From the NCBI GenBank assembly GCA_028532985.1, contig JANCIK010000001.1:1860001-1924000 (forward strand): a DNA stretch of 64,000 nucleotides, in the 5' to 3' direction. The stretch is from Stropharia rugosoannulata (lineage: Eukaryota > Basidiomycota > Agaricomycetes > Agaricales > Strophariaceae). A model generated the notes under the pieces. The model was not told the origin of the DNA, ran no database searches, and saw only the letters and a program-made list of their open reading frames with translations. Position 1 is the stretch's first letter, and each line of letters begins with the position of its first letter. The position numbers were made by a program, and so were the translations under genes. Shown in pieces: positions 24,921 through 34,630 of this stretch.

Positions 24921-26006
24921 ATGTCCCCCGCGCCCGCGCTCTTCCTCGCCGTCGACTGCGGCGGCTCCAAGACCGCCGCCGCCATCGCAGACGCCTCTGG
25001 TATGGTCATAGGCCGCGGCACCGGCGGGCCCTCCAACATCACCTATCTCTCCTCCTCCGCCTTCATCCGCGCCGTCGAACAAGCCGTCAACGACGCCCTG
25101 GCCGCCGCGCTCGCCGCCACCTCCTCCGATCCCTCCACCACCTCCACCTCTACCTTAACGGTATCCAACGCCTTCACCGCCGCCTGGCTCGGCATCTCCG
25201 GCGCCGACTCCCCCCTCGCTATCGCGCGCATCCTCCCACCGCTCGCCGCGCTCCTCGGCCTCCCCGCGGGGTCGCCGCGCCTAGCAGTAGCGAACGACAC
25301 CGCGCTGCTCGCGGCACCGCTGCGGATGCACGCGGACGTGCGGCATGCAGTCGCGCTCATCGCGGGCACGGGGTCGATCGCGGTTGCGTTTACCCGGGCG
25401 GAGGGTGGTGGTGAGGGCGCCCCGGTGGAGCGCGGGCGGGCAGGCGGGTGGGGGTGGATCCTCGGCGACGAGGGCGGCGGGTTCGCGCTGGGCCGCCTCG
25501 CACTGCGCGCCGTCCTCCGCGCGTACGACGCAGGCGGCGACGCCCTCGCTCGCGGCCCGCTCGTGGACGGTGTCCTGGCGCACTACGGCGCGCAGAGCGT
25601 CATGGAGGTGCTCACGGGCGTCTACGCCGGCGACGACGCTGGCAATGAAAGCACCACACTGCGCCTCCCGCGGGAGAAACGGATATCGACACTCGCCCCG
25701 CTCGTCTTCTCCGCGGCGTTCTCGTTGCACGACCCGCTCGCGCTGTCCGTGGTGCAGGACGGCGCGCGGGAGCTGGCGGAGCAGACGGCGGGGATGCTCG
25801 CGAGCACGGGCGGGGATGTGTGCGCGGAAGACAGTGCTCTGTGCCTGGGCGGGTCGCTCGTGGGCGTCGAGGCGTACCGCGCCCTCGTCATCGCCGACCT
25901 CGCACGGCGCGGGCACGTCTTCAAGCGCGTTGTGTACGTCGACGACCCGGCGGCGCTCGGCGCGAGTGGGCTCGCGGCTGCGTTTGGTCGGGCAGGCGTG
26001 GTGTAG
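24921..26006 (+). CDS. N-acetylglucosamine kinase (BadF/BadG ATPase family)
   Basis: A single uninterrupted frame of 361 aa, unusual in this window. The N-terminus LFLAVDCGGSKTAAAIAD is the phosphate-binding motif of the BadF/BadG/BcrA/BcrD sugar-kinase clan. GGPSNI, AWLGISGAD, VANDTALLAAP, LIAGTGSIAVAF, GWGWILGDEGGGFALGR and the late LCLGGSLVG block follow in the order seen in GlcNAc kinases. The enzyme phosphorylates GlcNAc to GlcNAc-6-phosphate, salvaging the sugar from chitin or glycan breakdown. GC and GC3 are very high compared with flanking genes. Lack of introns plus high GC may reflect retroposition or gene-specific codon bias, not necessarily transfer. Confidence 0.9.
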   Translation: MSPAPALFLAVDCGGSKTAAAIADASGMVIGRGTGGPSNITYLSSSAFIRAVEQAVNDALAAALAATSSDPSTTSTSTLTVSNAFTAAWLGISGADSPLAIARILPPLAALLGLPAGSPRLAVANDTALLAAPLRMHADVRHAVALIAGTGSIAVAFTRAEGGGEGAPVERGRAGGWGWILGDEGGGFALGRLALRAVLRAYDAGGDALARGPLVDGVLAHYGAQSVMEVLTGVYAGDDAGNESTTLRLPREKRISTLAPLVFSAAFSLHDPLALSVVQDGARELAEQTAGMLASTGGDVCAEDSALCLGGSLVGVEAYRALVIADLARRGHVFKRVVYVDDPAALGASGLAAAFGRAGVV

Positions 26007-26108
26007 GCAGAACATTGGCAGATTATATATTGTGGGACATGTACATTTATTAGGTGGTCTGTCTGTATATGTAAATTATATCCGTGTTCCCCAAGTACAT
26101 ACAAATGC

Positions 26109-26982
26109 TTAGACGAGCTGGGACAGCGCGAATGCGGCGACGCCGAACACTGCGGGACGCGTAAGCACAAAAAAAAAAGGGAGAGGGGCGGGAGGACTTA
26201 CGGTATCCAGTGAGCTTTTCGAATGGCGAGTGAAAGTAGACACCGGTGGTGCCGACGGCGAAGAGCCACAGAGCTAGGAGGGTAATGTGGGCGCCGAGGG
26301 CGCCGACGTGGAGGAGTGACGGGCGGGGGGTACCGGGGGGCGGGCGGAGGGCCGGGCGGAGTGCGTCGGCGAGGAAGAGGGCGGCCTGAGTGAGGAGGTA
26401 CACGTGGCCGGACACGTCGTGGCCGCTGCGGATGCGGGGGATGCCGCTCCATCCGACGCTGGCAGCAGCATCGCGCGCCCAGGCACTGGCGGTGCCGGGG
26501 GGCAGGGCGAAGAGGTCGGGGTGGGTGTGGGGTGCGAGGGGCGTGCGGGCGTGACAGTGCGCAGGGGGCACGGAGAGGGGCGCGTCGGCACCGGGGAGGA
26601 TGAGGAGGCAGTCGCCGCCGGAGAGGAGGGTAAGGCGGTCGAGCAGGGCAGGGCCGAAGAACCAGCGGGTGAAGAGAGCCCAGAGGAGGGTGAGCAGGAC
26701 GAAGCGCCTGAGGGCGTGGGATCGGGATCGGGGTGCGGGCGGGGCGGTGAGGTAGGAGGCGAGGAAGACGGCAGCGGTCCAGCCCCAGGCGCGCTTGATG
26801 AAGAAGACGTTGAGAGCGTTGTGCTTGCTCGCAAAGTAGTGGGTGGCGGAGAGTTTGTGGGGCAGGTGGGCCAGGAGCGGGTCGGACGTGTCGAGGTAGG
26901 TGCTGTAGAGCACAGAATAGGCCGTGCCCCCGAGCAGGACGGCGGTGAGGGCGAGCAGCGTCAAGTGCCGGATGTCGCCCAT
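26109..26982 (-). CDS. FIT-family (Scs3/FIT2) ER lipid phosphatase-like membrane protein
   Basis: Exons 26982-26202 and 26149-26109 give 273 aa starting MGDIRHLTLL. An in-frame ATG at 27027 would add 15 residues. The protein has about six hydrophobic segments. The FIT signatures are clear: the SGHDVSGHVYLLTQAALFL segment with its conserved His, and the late WLFAVGTTGVYFHSPFEKL segment with the second conserved His. FIT2/Scs3/Yft2 proteins reside in the ER and act in lipid-droplet emergence and acyl-CoA/phospholipid homeostasis. The last exon is just 41 nt (LFGVAAFALSQLV). Its 3' end faces the GlcNAc kinase (tail to tail, about 100 bp apart). Confidence 0.9.
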
Positions 26983-27027
26983 CGTGGTCAACACCAGACC
27001 AACTTTGACCATGACGTCCTTATCCAC

Positions 27028-27317
27028 TCACTGTGCCCGTGGGAACTCTTTCCCAAAATTGATAGTCGCAGTCGAATCTCACAGTCCGTAGTCGTCATAG
27101 TCACTAGCTCAACTATGGACTCGACTATACGACTCGACCGTTGACCTTGGTCGTCCCTCTGCCTTGCCTTTCGCCACCGGCATCCCGGCCCCGCCATCGG
27201 GGCTTAAACATAGTACACTAAAAATAAGCGCGCAAGCACGAGACTCAGGCCCGAACCTTTCATCAACCTTCCTTTCTCATTCTCAATCTCCACGGTTCAC
27301 ACCTGAGGGCAGACAGA
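27028..27317. promoter_or_regulatory. Divergent promoter; shared box upstream of family copy 1
   Basis: Between the FIT gene and family copy 1. It holds AAAATAAGCGCGCAAGCACG at 27221-27240 followed by AGAC, 97 bp before the ATG. It also holds GCCACCGGCATCCCGGCC upstream (about 27173-27190). Both are repeated upstream of copy 2. Confidence 0.5.
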
Positions 27318-28400
27318 ATGCGCCTCCTCCACGCAATATACCCCGCCCTCGCCCTCGCGTGCTGCGTGCAGGTGCACGCACAGTCCGTAGTCATCGACTT
27401 TGACTCTTGTACGTCTTCCCTCATCGTCCAAGCGCCCCCCCGCTCACATTCGCACCGCAGTAATCAAAGGCGCAAAAGGTGCCCAGACCTGGCAGAGCCC
27501 GAGCCACCTCTTATCGACTAACACTAATTCGCAGACTCACTCACAAGCGCCAAGACCATCGCAGACAATGCGCTCGCCGATGCCCTCGTCTTCACCGGCT
27601 CCGTTGGGTCCGAGCTCGCAGACGCCGAGAGCAAGGCCGCCGCCCTCTGGACGGACGCGCAGCGCACCGTCGGCGGCGTGCAGGAGTGGTACACGCGCGC
27701 ACTCGACGTCGTCAACGCCGTCGTACCCCCACCAGGCACAGGTGCATCACCAGGCTCAAAGGATGCCCACCCCGCGCTAATGGCCCACTTTGCGCGCGAG
27801 CTCAAGGGTGTGCACGAGCACCTGCAGAAGACGCTGGCCATCGGAGAGCCGATTTCTAGTGAGGAGGAGGAGGAAGGTGGGGGTGGCCCTGCAGGTAACC
27901 GTAAAAATAAGAAGAATAAGAATAAGAATAAGGACAGTGCTGGTGGGAAGAAACAGTCCAACGACAACGACAGCGGACATAAGGAGGGGGAAAATCGGCG
28001 GAAGAAAAAGTTAAACGCGGACGTTACGCTCATCCTCAACGCGGTTGAGGACGCTATAGTACGCGTCTTCGCGCTGTGGGGAGCACCCGAGGACCGCGTG
28101 CGGGCGGACTTTGGCGCGGTCAGGTCACATATACATAGGGTGCTCGTGCTCGCTGGTACTGCCTTCTTTCTCTGCCTTTGATATTTTCAGTAACTAACTG
28201 ATGATATCCTCGTACTACTTTATCTAGGCGAGCTCGCCCACCGACACCCGTGGCTGTTCAAGAGAACGCTGTCATTAATCCTGGGCCTTATCGTGCCAGG
28301 GATGAGCCCCGCCCTCGCCCCCATCCTCTTTGATATCTTCTCGCTGATATTCAACGACCCTCCTGACTTTGACTTCCCGGGTAATTCGCCACCATGGTAG
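27318..28400 (+). CDS. Unrecognised secreted/membrane family, copy 1
   Basis: Exons 27318-27408, 27461-27478, 27535-28155 and 28228-28400 give 300 aa. All three introns are in phase 1. The N-terminus MRLLHAIYPALALACCVQV followed by HAQS resembles a signal peptide with a cleavage site. An 18-nt mini-exon (LIKGAK) leads to an Ala-rich helical region (SLTSAKTIADNALADALVF). A Lys/Asn/Glu low-complexity insert lies at residues ~178-217. A block AVEDAIVRVFALWGAPEDRV follows, then a C-terminal module with HRHPWLFKR and a hydrophobic, Pro-interrupted segment (LSLILGLIVPGMSPALAPIL). I do not recognise the family. The arrangement suggests a protein entering the secretory path with a membrane-active C-terminus. 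That is inference only. Confidence 0.7.
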
Positions 28401-28825
28401 CTCACCCATGGTCTTTGTGAAGGTCTCACTGGCAACAAGTTGGTTGAAGTTGGTCACGGTGGCCTGTATGAGTAAATAGATCATTTTTGGTAGCTTTCTC
28501 TTAGGTTAATTATGTATACTGTACAACGCGCCTCTTGGACTTGGACTTGCTCTGAAAATGTATGTATACTACTTGCTTTATATGAACCAGACTACAAAAT
28601 CGCTTCGACGCCCTTTCACACTATTATCTGCCTCGCCGCAAAGTTCAACCCACCCAAGCCCGCCACGGCCACCGGCATCCCGGCCGAGCGAGTGAAGGCT
28701 AAATATAGCTCACCGAAAATAAGCGCCCAAGCACGAGACGACGCGAGGGGCGAGGGAAAGGCGAACCGACGTTTCTCTAACCTTCCTTTCTACCTCTCCA
28801 CGAACCACAACAAAGGACAGAGAGA
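28401..28825. promoter_or_regulatory. Spacer with second copy of the shared upstream box
   Basis: AAAATAAGCGCCCAAGCACG at 28716-28735 is followed by AGAC, 110 bp before the copy 2 ATG. It is preceded by GCCACCGGCATCCCGGCC at about 28667-28684. The leader also shares AACCTTCCTTTCT with copy 1. The duplication unit therefore included the promoter. Confidence 0.6.
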
Positions 28826-30168
28826 ATGAGCTTTTTCCATACAATATTCACCGCCCTCGCGCACGTGGAGCCCAGTGTGGTTATCATCTCTAACTCGTGT
28901 ATGTCTTCCCTTCCCCCTCTCCGACCGGTGCTCATATACGCTTGATACCACCACCGCAGTAATCAAAGACACAGAAAGTAAACCATCAGCAGTATACTTA
29001 CTGTACCACACCAGAGCTAACAATGTCACTGTCACTGTCACTGTCAACCATAACTAACCACACCACCAGTGACCACAGACTCACTCACAAGCGCCAAAGC
29101 AGTCGCAGACAACGCGCTCGGCGACGTCCTCGTCTTCGCGGGGTCTGTCGGTGCCGAGCTCGGCGACGTGGAGAGCAAAGCCGTCGTGCTCAGGGCCGAG
29201 GCGCAGCGTACTGTAGACAGCGTGCAGGAGTGGTACGCCAGCGCGCAGCGCGATGTCGCCGCCGCCGTCGATGTTGTCGTCTCAGCCGTCGCGCCCCAGT
29301 CCCAGTCAGCGAGGGCCGGTCCTGTGTTAATGGCGCATATCGAGCGCGAGCTCAAGAGCGTGCACGAGCAGCTGCAGTTGAAGGCGCTTGTGCTCCCGTC
29401 GTCGTCCGATCAGTGGTTGAGGGCAAAACCAGTGGACGCCATCGTGCGCGTCTTTGCTCTGTGGGACGTGCTCGAGGAGCACGTGCGGCGGGACTTTGGC
29501 ACGGTCAAGCCGCATATCTATAGGGTGCTCATTCTCGCTAGTACGTCCCTCCAGCTTTTAAATTTCACCTGCTCAAGTTATACTGTACCATTTTAAATGG
29601 TTCGTCCGTCCCATGTCCCAAGGGCCATGTACGTGGACGAAATCGGTGCTTTGTCCCGTGTCCCAAGCCCAGTGCACGAAGAATTTTTTGAAATTGGCTG
29701 AGACCATACTCCAAAAACTGGCTTAACCCTACAAAAAACTCGCTGGACGAAATTTTTTGGACGAAATTTTTGGGTTGTCCCGGGTCCTTCCAAAAGTGGC
29801 GGGGCAAAAATTTCGTCCACGGTGTCCCATGTCCCCCCCCCTGGACGAACCATTCGAAATGGTACAGTATTCTACTTATCTTCCCTGTTATATATTTCCC
29901 CCCCTTCTCTTTTCATCTCCTTCCGACCACTGAATTAACTTGTTACTCCTTTCTTTTATTATCATTTTGAAAAACTCACTTACTTATGATGCCCTGGTGC
30001 TACTCAGGCAAACTCGCGCGCCGGCACCCGTGGGTGTTCAAGCGGGTGGTGTCTCTGATCCTGGGTCTTGTCATGCCAGCAATCAGCCCCACCCTCGCCC
30101 CCATCCTCGTCGACATATTCAGGCTCATATTTCCCGATTTTCCCGCCTTCGACCTCGGTATGTCGTAA
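28826..30168 (+). CDS. Unrecognised secreted/membrane family, copy 2
   Basis: Exons 28826-28898, 28960-28977, 29070-29540 and 30008-30168 give 240 aa. The exon order, the 18-nt mini-exon (LIKDTE) and the phase-1 introns match copy 1. The shared core is SLTSAKAVADNALGDVLVFA, SVQEWYASAQRDV, DAIVRVFALWDVLEEHVRRD and the terminal RRHPWVFKRVVSLILGLVMP. The Lys/Asn-rich insert of copy 1 is missing. The leader (MSFFHTIFTALAHVEPS) is less hydrophobic than in copy 1, so signal-peptide function is doubtful. The third intron is 467 nt and contains a 285-bp MITE. A GTATGT donor inside the final exon (30158) could splice in phase 1 to a further exon at 30408-30538, giving about 280 aa. Both ends are possible. 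Confidence 0.65.
29583..29867. mobile_element. 285-bp MITE with terminal inverted repeats and TA target duplication
   Basis: The ends CTGTACCATTT...GGTTCGTCC (29583-29607) and its reverse complement (29843-29867) match at all but two of about 25 positions. The element is flanked by TA on both sides (29581-29582 and 29868-29869), the target duplication of Tc1/mariner-type transposons. It has no coding capacity. Internally it carries repeated GTCCCATGTCCC-like and GGACGAAAT motifs that form nested inverted repeats (29757-29770 against 29806-29820). It lies inside intron 3 of the copy 2 gene. Confidence 0.8.
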
Positions 30169-30407
30169 ATGTATGTCAAACCGCCACGACTTTGCACTGT
30201 GTGGATCGAACAAGGGGAAGATTACAAGTTCTGGAGTATGAAGTATCTATGTTGCCGAATTCTTGAAGCTGCTGAGTCTCGTTCGCTATTGTATATGTGC
30301 ATGTGTGTATGACTTGGGTGTATAATATGAACAACCTGTACCTGTTTCTTGCCTTTCTCTTTTTTGATATATCTGAGAAACCCGGCTACGATGTCGTCGT
30401 AATGTAG

Positions 30408-30538
30408 GCGAGCGGGTCGCGCATCGGTACCCGCCGCTGGTGCTGGTCAACCGGATACTCTCTGGTTTTTTTGATGAAGTAGATCGCTGTGCCAATATTG
30501 GCCCTTGGTCCAGGGGCACTGGCGTAGTGGTTGCTTAG
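30408..30538 (+). other. Possible extra or relic terminal exon of the unknown family
   Basis: After an acceptor (ATGTAG) the frame reads GERVAHRYPPLVLVNRILSG and ends at TAG 30536-30538. The start resembles the first residues of the terminal exons of copy 1 (GELAHRHPWLFKR) and copy 2 (KLARRHPWVFKR). The entry phase is the same. It may be a fifth exon of copy 2 or the remnant of another copy. Confidence 0.4.
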
Positions 30539-31067
30539 CGCTTAGCGTCTGATGTCTAATAAGTAATTCGCTGCAAACAGTCGCGCGTCGATGCCAGTGC
30601 GGTACCATCACTTAAGTATCTGGACCGGTCAATCGGGGCACTCCATAGTTTGCCGAAAATAAGCGCCCATGCTCGGTTCGCATCTTCAAACTTCAAACTT
30701 CAACGTAACTTGTAAGTAATTAAGCACTCCGTAATTGCCCGGGACTAAGCTGCTATTTCTGAGTGCATCATGCACGATGACTTATACTTACTATCAGAAC
30801 CAGATATAGCACCGCAAAGGACTCGCTCAGCCCAATATAGCTGGCCGAGAGAAGCGCCCGCGGCTGGCATGCACGAGTATGTGCTGTAGATATGTACACA
30901 GCAGTCCTAGTCCCAGCCTACTACTTCGCAGCAGACCGCAGTCTGTTGCGCAGGCCCCTGGCCAACGCGGTCAGCCACCGCACGCCCAACTTTTAGTACT
31001 TTCTGCATAGTGCACTCGGCACTGGCCATACACCTCGCAGAGTGCATAGACAGTCGTACTAGCGCAG
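30539..31067. promoter_or_regulatory. Spacer with third and degenerate fourth upstream boxes
   Basis: GCCGAAAATAAGCGCCCATG occurs at 30652-30671, and a degenerate GCCGAGAGAAGCGCCC at 30844-30859. No gene follows the first of these directly, which suggests a lost copy. The second lies about 220 bp before copy 3. Confidence 0.45.
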
Positions 31068-32436
31068 ATGCGCCTGTTCCGCGGCGCAAGCGCGTTCATC
31101 TTCACCGTCACCCTACTCTCCCTACACGCCGCCGTGCAGAACAGCAGCGGACACGGCGGCGCTCTGTCCTGTGCGTGTATTCATTCACTTCCATAACGCA
31201 CACTGACTCCGAATCCCGCGTTTCTCGCTCTACTACTAGTACGGGAGCTGTACGACCAGTTCGTCAAGACCGGTAGTAAGTCCTATTTCCCTAGAGAACA
31301 GCGCTGAGTGCTGAGCACCATGCTGACACACCTGCTTTTTACTTTTAGTCAGGCACCTCTGGTTCGCTTCTCCAGGGATAAAGGAAACGACGCCAGACAA
31401 CATCCCACCACATCCCATCCGCCCACCGGGACCACAATGCGCGCTGTGCGACTCAGCACAACGTGTTCCACCGCTGCTCCTTGTCCCAGGCTTCCCGCCG
31501 CTCCACCTCTACTACCACCTCGATAGACACACCACCCCACGCCTCCCAGATGCCGTCGCCCTCGCGAAAGCAGTAATCGACATCGTGTATACCGCCCCCG
31601 TAGAGTTCGTGCGCGACGCAACCGCGTACTTCGCGCACGCTGCCACCGACCTCGTGCGCGCGCTCTGGCACGCCTTAATCAAGGCGTCCCGCACCGCCAT
31701 GTACTCCGTCTCGGCGAAGGTATATGAGGAGTACATCCATGCGCGCGATACAGGCAGGCGCGCTGCTCACAGGCTGCAAAGCGCGCACGCGTGGCTCGTG
31801 CGCGAGGATGAGCACCACCGGCGGCGGTGGGCGGTCAGCGAGGCGGATTTGGTGCGCATCGCCCAGAAGAAAGAGAAGTACAAGGGACAGAAGGGCGAGG
31901 ATAGCGGGGATCGGTACACGCACCAGATTGATTTCGTGTTGGAGATGGACGAAGAGTCGTGGAGGGGCGGGAACACCCGTGCGGACGCGGAGCGCGCTGC
32001 TGAGCGCCGGGCGGCGTGGAACGCGGCGCTCAAGACGTGGACTACACATCTACTGGACGGTGTCGAGGCGTGCATCGTGCGCCTGGGCGGCCTCCTGCCG
32101 ATCCGCGTGCGTTTGCCCTGGACGAGCGCGGCGAAGCGGTGGGTGCACGCAGTCCTAACGCGTACCAGTAAGTCCCCCCCTCTTTCTTGCTGCTCTTGAA
32201 GAGTTCACCTATTGATTGTAGTAATATTCGTGCACGACCACATGCCGTTGCTCAGGCTGGTCCTGCCGACGCTGATGGAGATATACTGCCCGTACTCGCT
32301 GCCCAGGCTCATCCTGGCGCTCGTCGATTTCTTCTGCGCGACGTATGCGATGTCGATGGTAAGGCCCTGGTACAGGTATACTACACTCTCGCTGACACGC
32401 AATTGCAAGCTGATACTCGAGCTAGTACCCTACTGA
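31068..32436 (+). CDS. Unrecognised secreted/membrane family, copy 3 (diverged)
   Basis: Exons 31068-31170, 31240-31275, 31349-32167 and 32222-32436 give 390 aa. As in copies 1 and 2 there are four exons, all introns are in phase 1, exon 2 is tiny (36 nt, twice 18) and exon 1 encodes a hydrophobic leader (MRLFRGASAFIFTVTLLSLH). Direct residue similarity is weak. The long exon has a Pro-rich start, an Ala-rich helix (KAVIDIVYTAPVEFVRDATA) and an Arg/Glu-rich part. The block LDGVEACIVRLGGLL parallels the AVEDAIVRVFALW block of copy 1. The last exon has the same order of charged/His start and hydrophobic Pro-broken segment (HDHMPLLRLVLPTLM). An alternative donor at about 32360 could shorten the end. 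The function is unknown. Confidence 0.6.
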
Positions 32437-32672
32437 GGCACTGGCGGTTCGCCATTGCCTACCGAGACCTATACCTTCCACACATGCTGCAGCTGAGGCT
32501 CAGAACTCTAGTCAAACTCAGTCTCATTCCCGGCTCACTGTATATCCTGGGTCTCCTCCTCACATAATCGCATCCGCAATTTCCTAGTTGATAATTGTAA
32601 TGCTATCACTCCTGTTTTCATGTACACCGCAATCTAATAAAAATACATGTAACAAACAGACCTGATTTTGAT

Positions 32673-34407
32673 CTACTCCCAGTCGCTGTCTCCGTCCTCC
32701 TCTTGTGCTGTGGATTTCTGCTTGATGTCCTCCCCAGTGGCGCTGGCACTTGACACCAGGTCAAAGCTGTCTTCGCTGCTGACCCGCGGGGTGCCGGTCC
32801 CAGGTGTGCCCGTAGATGGCACCGCCAGAGACTGAGCCACTGTTTTGTCGGCAGCGGCGGGTTTGGCTGGTTTGGTGCTTGTCGGAGAGACCTCGTCCTC
32901 ATCATCTTCCCAGCTAAAGTCCTCGTCCGCATCTTCAGCCGTACCTATAACCTGTCAGATTCTCAGCTGAAACTTATCAGAAAGTACTTACTCTGTATAA
33001 GAGCCTTGCGCTTTTCTTCTTCTGAACGGATTTGGTGTGTGCGGAAGAATATCCGCAGCCAGAACGAAGTAGCGGTCATTTCAGAGGGAACTAAGAATTG
33101 CGAGTCAGAGATGCTCAGCGTCAGAAATAGCTAGAGACATACCAAGTGTCTGTTCGAGCTGCTTGAGCGCGGGCCCATCGACGGGCTCCTCAAGCATCGC
33201 ATCGATCTTCGCCTTCCATTCTGCACCATCAACGCCACCATCGAGCGTATCCACCTCCTTCCCCTTCCAGCTAACATACTTCTCCTTCACGCCCTCCTCC
33301 GCCTCGGGGTCATGCCGCACAATATCCGGATCGTGCTTCAAGCGACGGAGCAGCGCCTCCGCCCGCGTTGCCACCGCGCTCGACGTCTCCCCACCAGCCA
33401 CCAGTCCGCGCGCCGAGCTCTCGCTTGTCCGCCGGGGCGCCTCACCCGCGCCCTCCGCCGGTAGCATCCACATGTCCGCCCCGTCCCACATCAGCGGCAG
33501 CCCCTGCGCACCCGCGCCGCCCTCCTCCGGCGGGAGCACCTTCACTGCGTCGCGCAGCACCTCGCCCGCCTCGCGCACGGCCTCGCGTAAGAGCGCCTCG
33601 CTGCGGTGTGCGTACTCCTCCGCCTGGGCGAGCGTGACGCCCTGCACGCGCGCGAGCTCGCCCCGCAGCCGCGCTAGGTCGAGCCCTTCTGCCGCAGCGC
33701 GCAGTGTGTCCCCCGTCTGCGCGCGCAGAGCTTCTGTGGTGTGCGCAAGCGTCTCGGTCGTTTGCTGCAGGTTCGTCTGCACGGCCGTCACGATCGCCGG
33801 CGGGAGCGCCGCCTGTAGCCGGGCGAGCAGTGTGCTGCCTGTGGTAGGGCCATTAGGAAGAGGAGGGGAGGAAGAGGTGGTCGGCTCGCCCGGGGAGGTA
33901 GTCGTGGGCGTCGCCGTGGAGCCTGATGCAGGTCCTGCCTCGCCTTCCTTCTCGCCGACTGCGGCTGTACTGGCCTCAGCAGCTTTCTCATTTATCGACT
34001 CGCTAGCGTCTACACCACGGCTCGTGCCAGCCTCCGGTGTGTCCGACGTCGAAGTCGAAGTCGATGCTTGCGGCTGGAACACCTCTCCCGTGGTGACCTT
34101 CGACAACTCGCTCTGCACCTGTGAGACGGCCTGGGTGAGGTCTTTGCGGGCAGCCTCGAGCACCGTTTGGCTCTGAAAGTAGCAGGATCAATTGGAGGAC
34201 CTAGTGGTGAGCCATGGTGCCAAAAATGCACGACTAGAGAACACAGCGGACCTGCTTTCTGAATCCGCCCCAGAAACGGCCAAGTTGGCCTATTACCTGG
34301 TTTACTTCCTCATTCAAAGATGGCTGTGGCGTCGCCGGTACAGGATCGTTTGGGTTCGGCGTAGCTGACCTAGTAGCTTCCAAATCGTATGTGTCGAGAA
34401 AATTCAT
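32673..34407 (-). CDS. BSD-domain protein
   Basis: Exons 34407-34252, 34172-33143, 33090-32992 and 32944-32673 give 518 aa. The N-terminus (MNFLDTYDLEATRSATPNPN) leads into a helical LGRFWGGFRKQSQTVLEAA region, as in the fungal Dos2/synapse-associated-protein-1 type of BSD proteins. The middle is Ala/Ser/Thr-rich with long heptad-like helices. The BSD domain lies at about residues 340-425 and closes with TLVPSEMTATSFWLRIFFR, which contains the conserved Phe-Trp pair. An acidic tail with repeated Trp-Glu (DFSWEDDEDE, DSDWE) follows. BSD domains occur in TFIIH subunits and in cytoplasmic signalling proteins. The precise role here is not readable. The opposite strand has a 337-codon open frame caused by codon bias. 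Confidence 0.85.
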
Positions 34408-34630
34408 TTGGATGGGATATGGTTATGATTCAAGTCAGGGGAAGATCACTGTTGGGTCCATGATCTCGCAAAGTCACGCGTTACTACATCATGACCACTT
34501 GACGCCTCAGCCACAACAATGTTACTGCGCACCATACACATAAATAGTTGTCTATCATTGGAGTACATACAAGAAACATAGCAGGCATTCAAAACATACA
34601 CAGAAAACATTAGATCATTTCTCTCTTTAT

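Noticed and set aside
25281..26015. 244-codon minus-strand frame and 255-codon alternate + frame over the GlcNAc kinase
   Set aside because: Arg/Ala-rich products of high GC. The kinase frame has all conserved motifs.
26404..27144. 246-codon Gly/Glu-rich open frame on + strand
   Set aside because: Antisense shadow of the GC-rich FIT-family gene, whose conserved motifs are on the minus strand.
33163..34176. 337-codon open frame on + strand
   Set aside because: Fully antisense to the BSD-domain gene. Ser/Pro/Arg-rich composition without motifs mirrors its codon bias.
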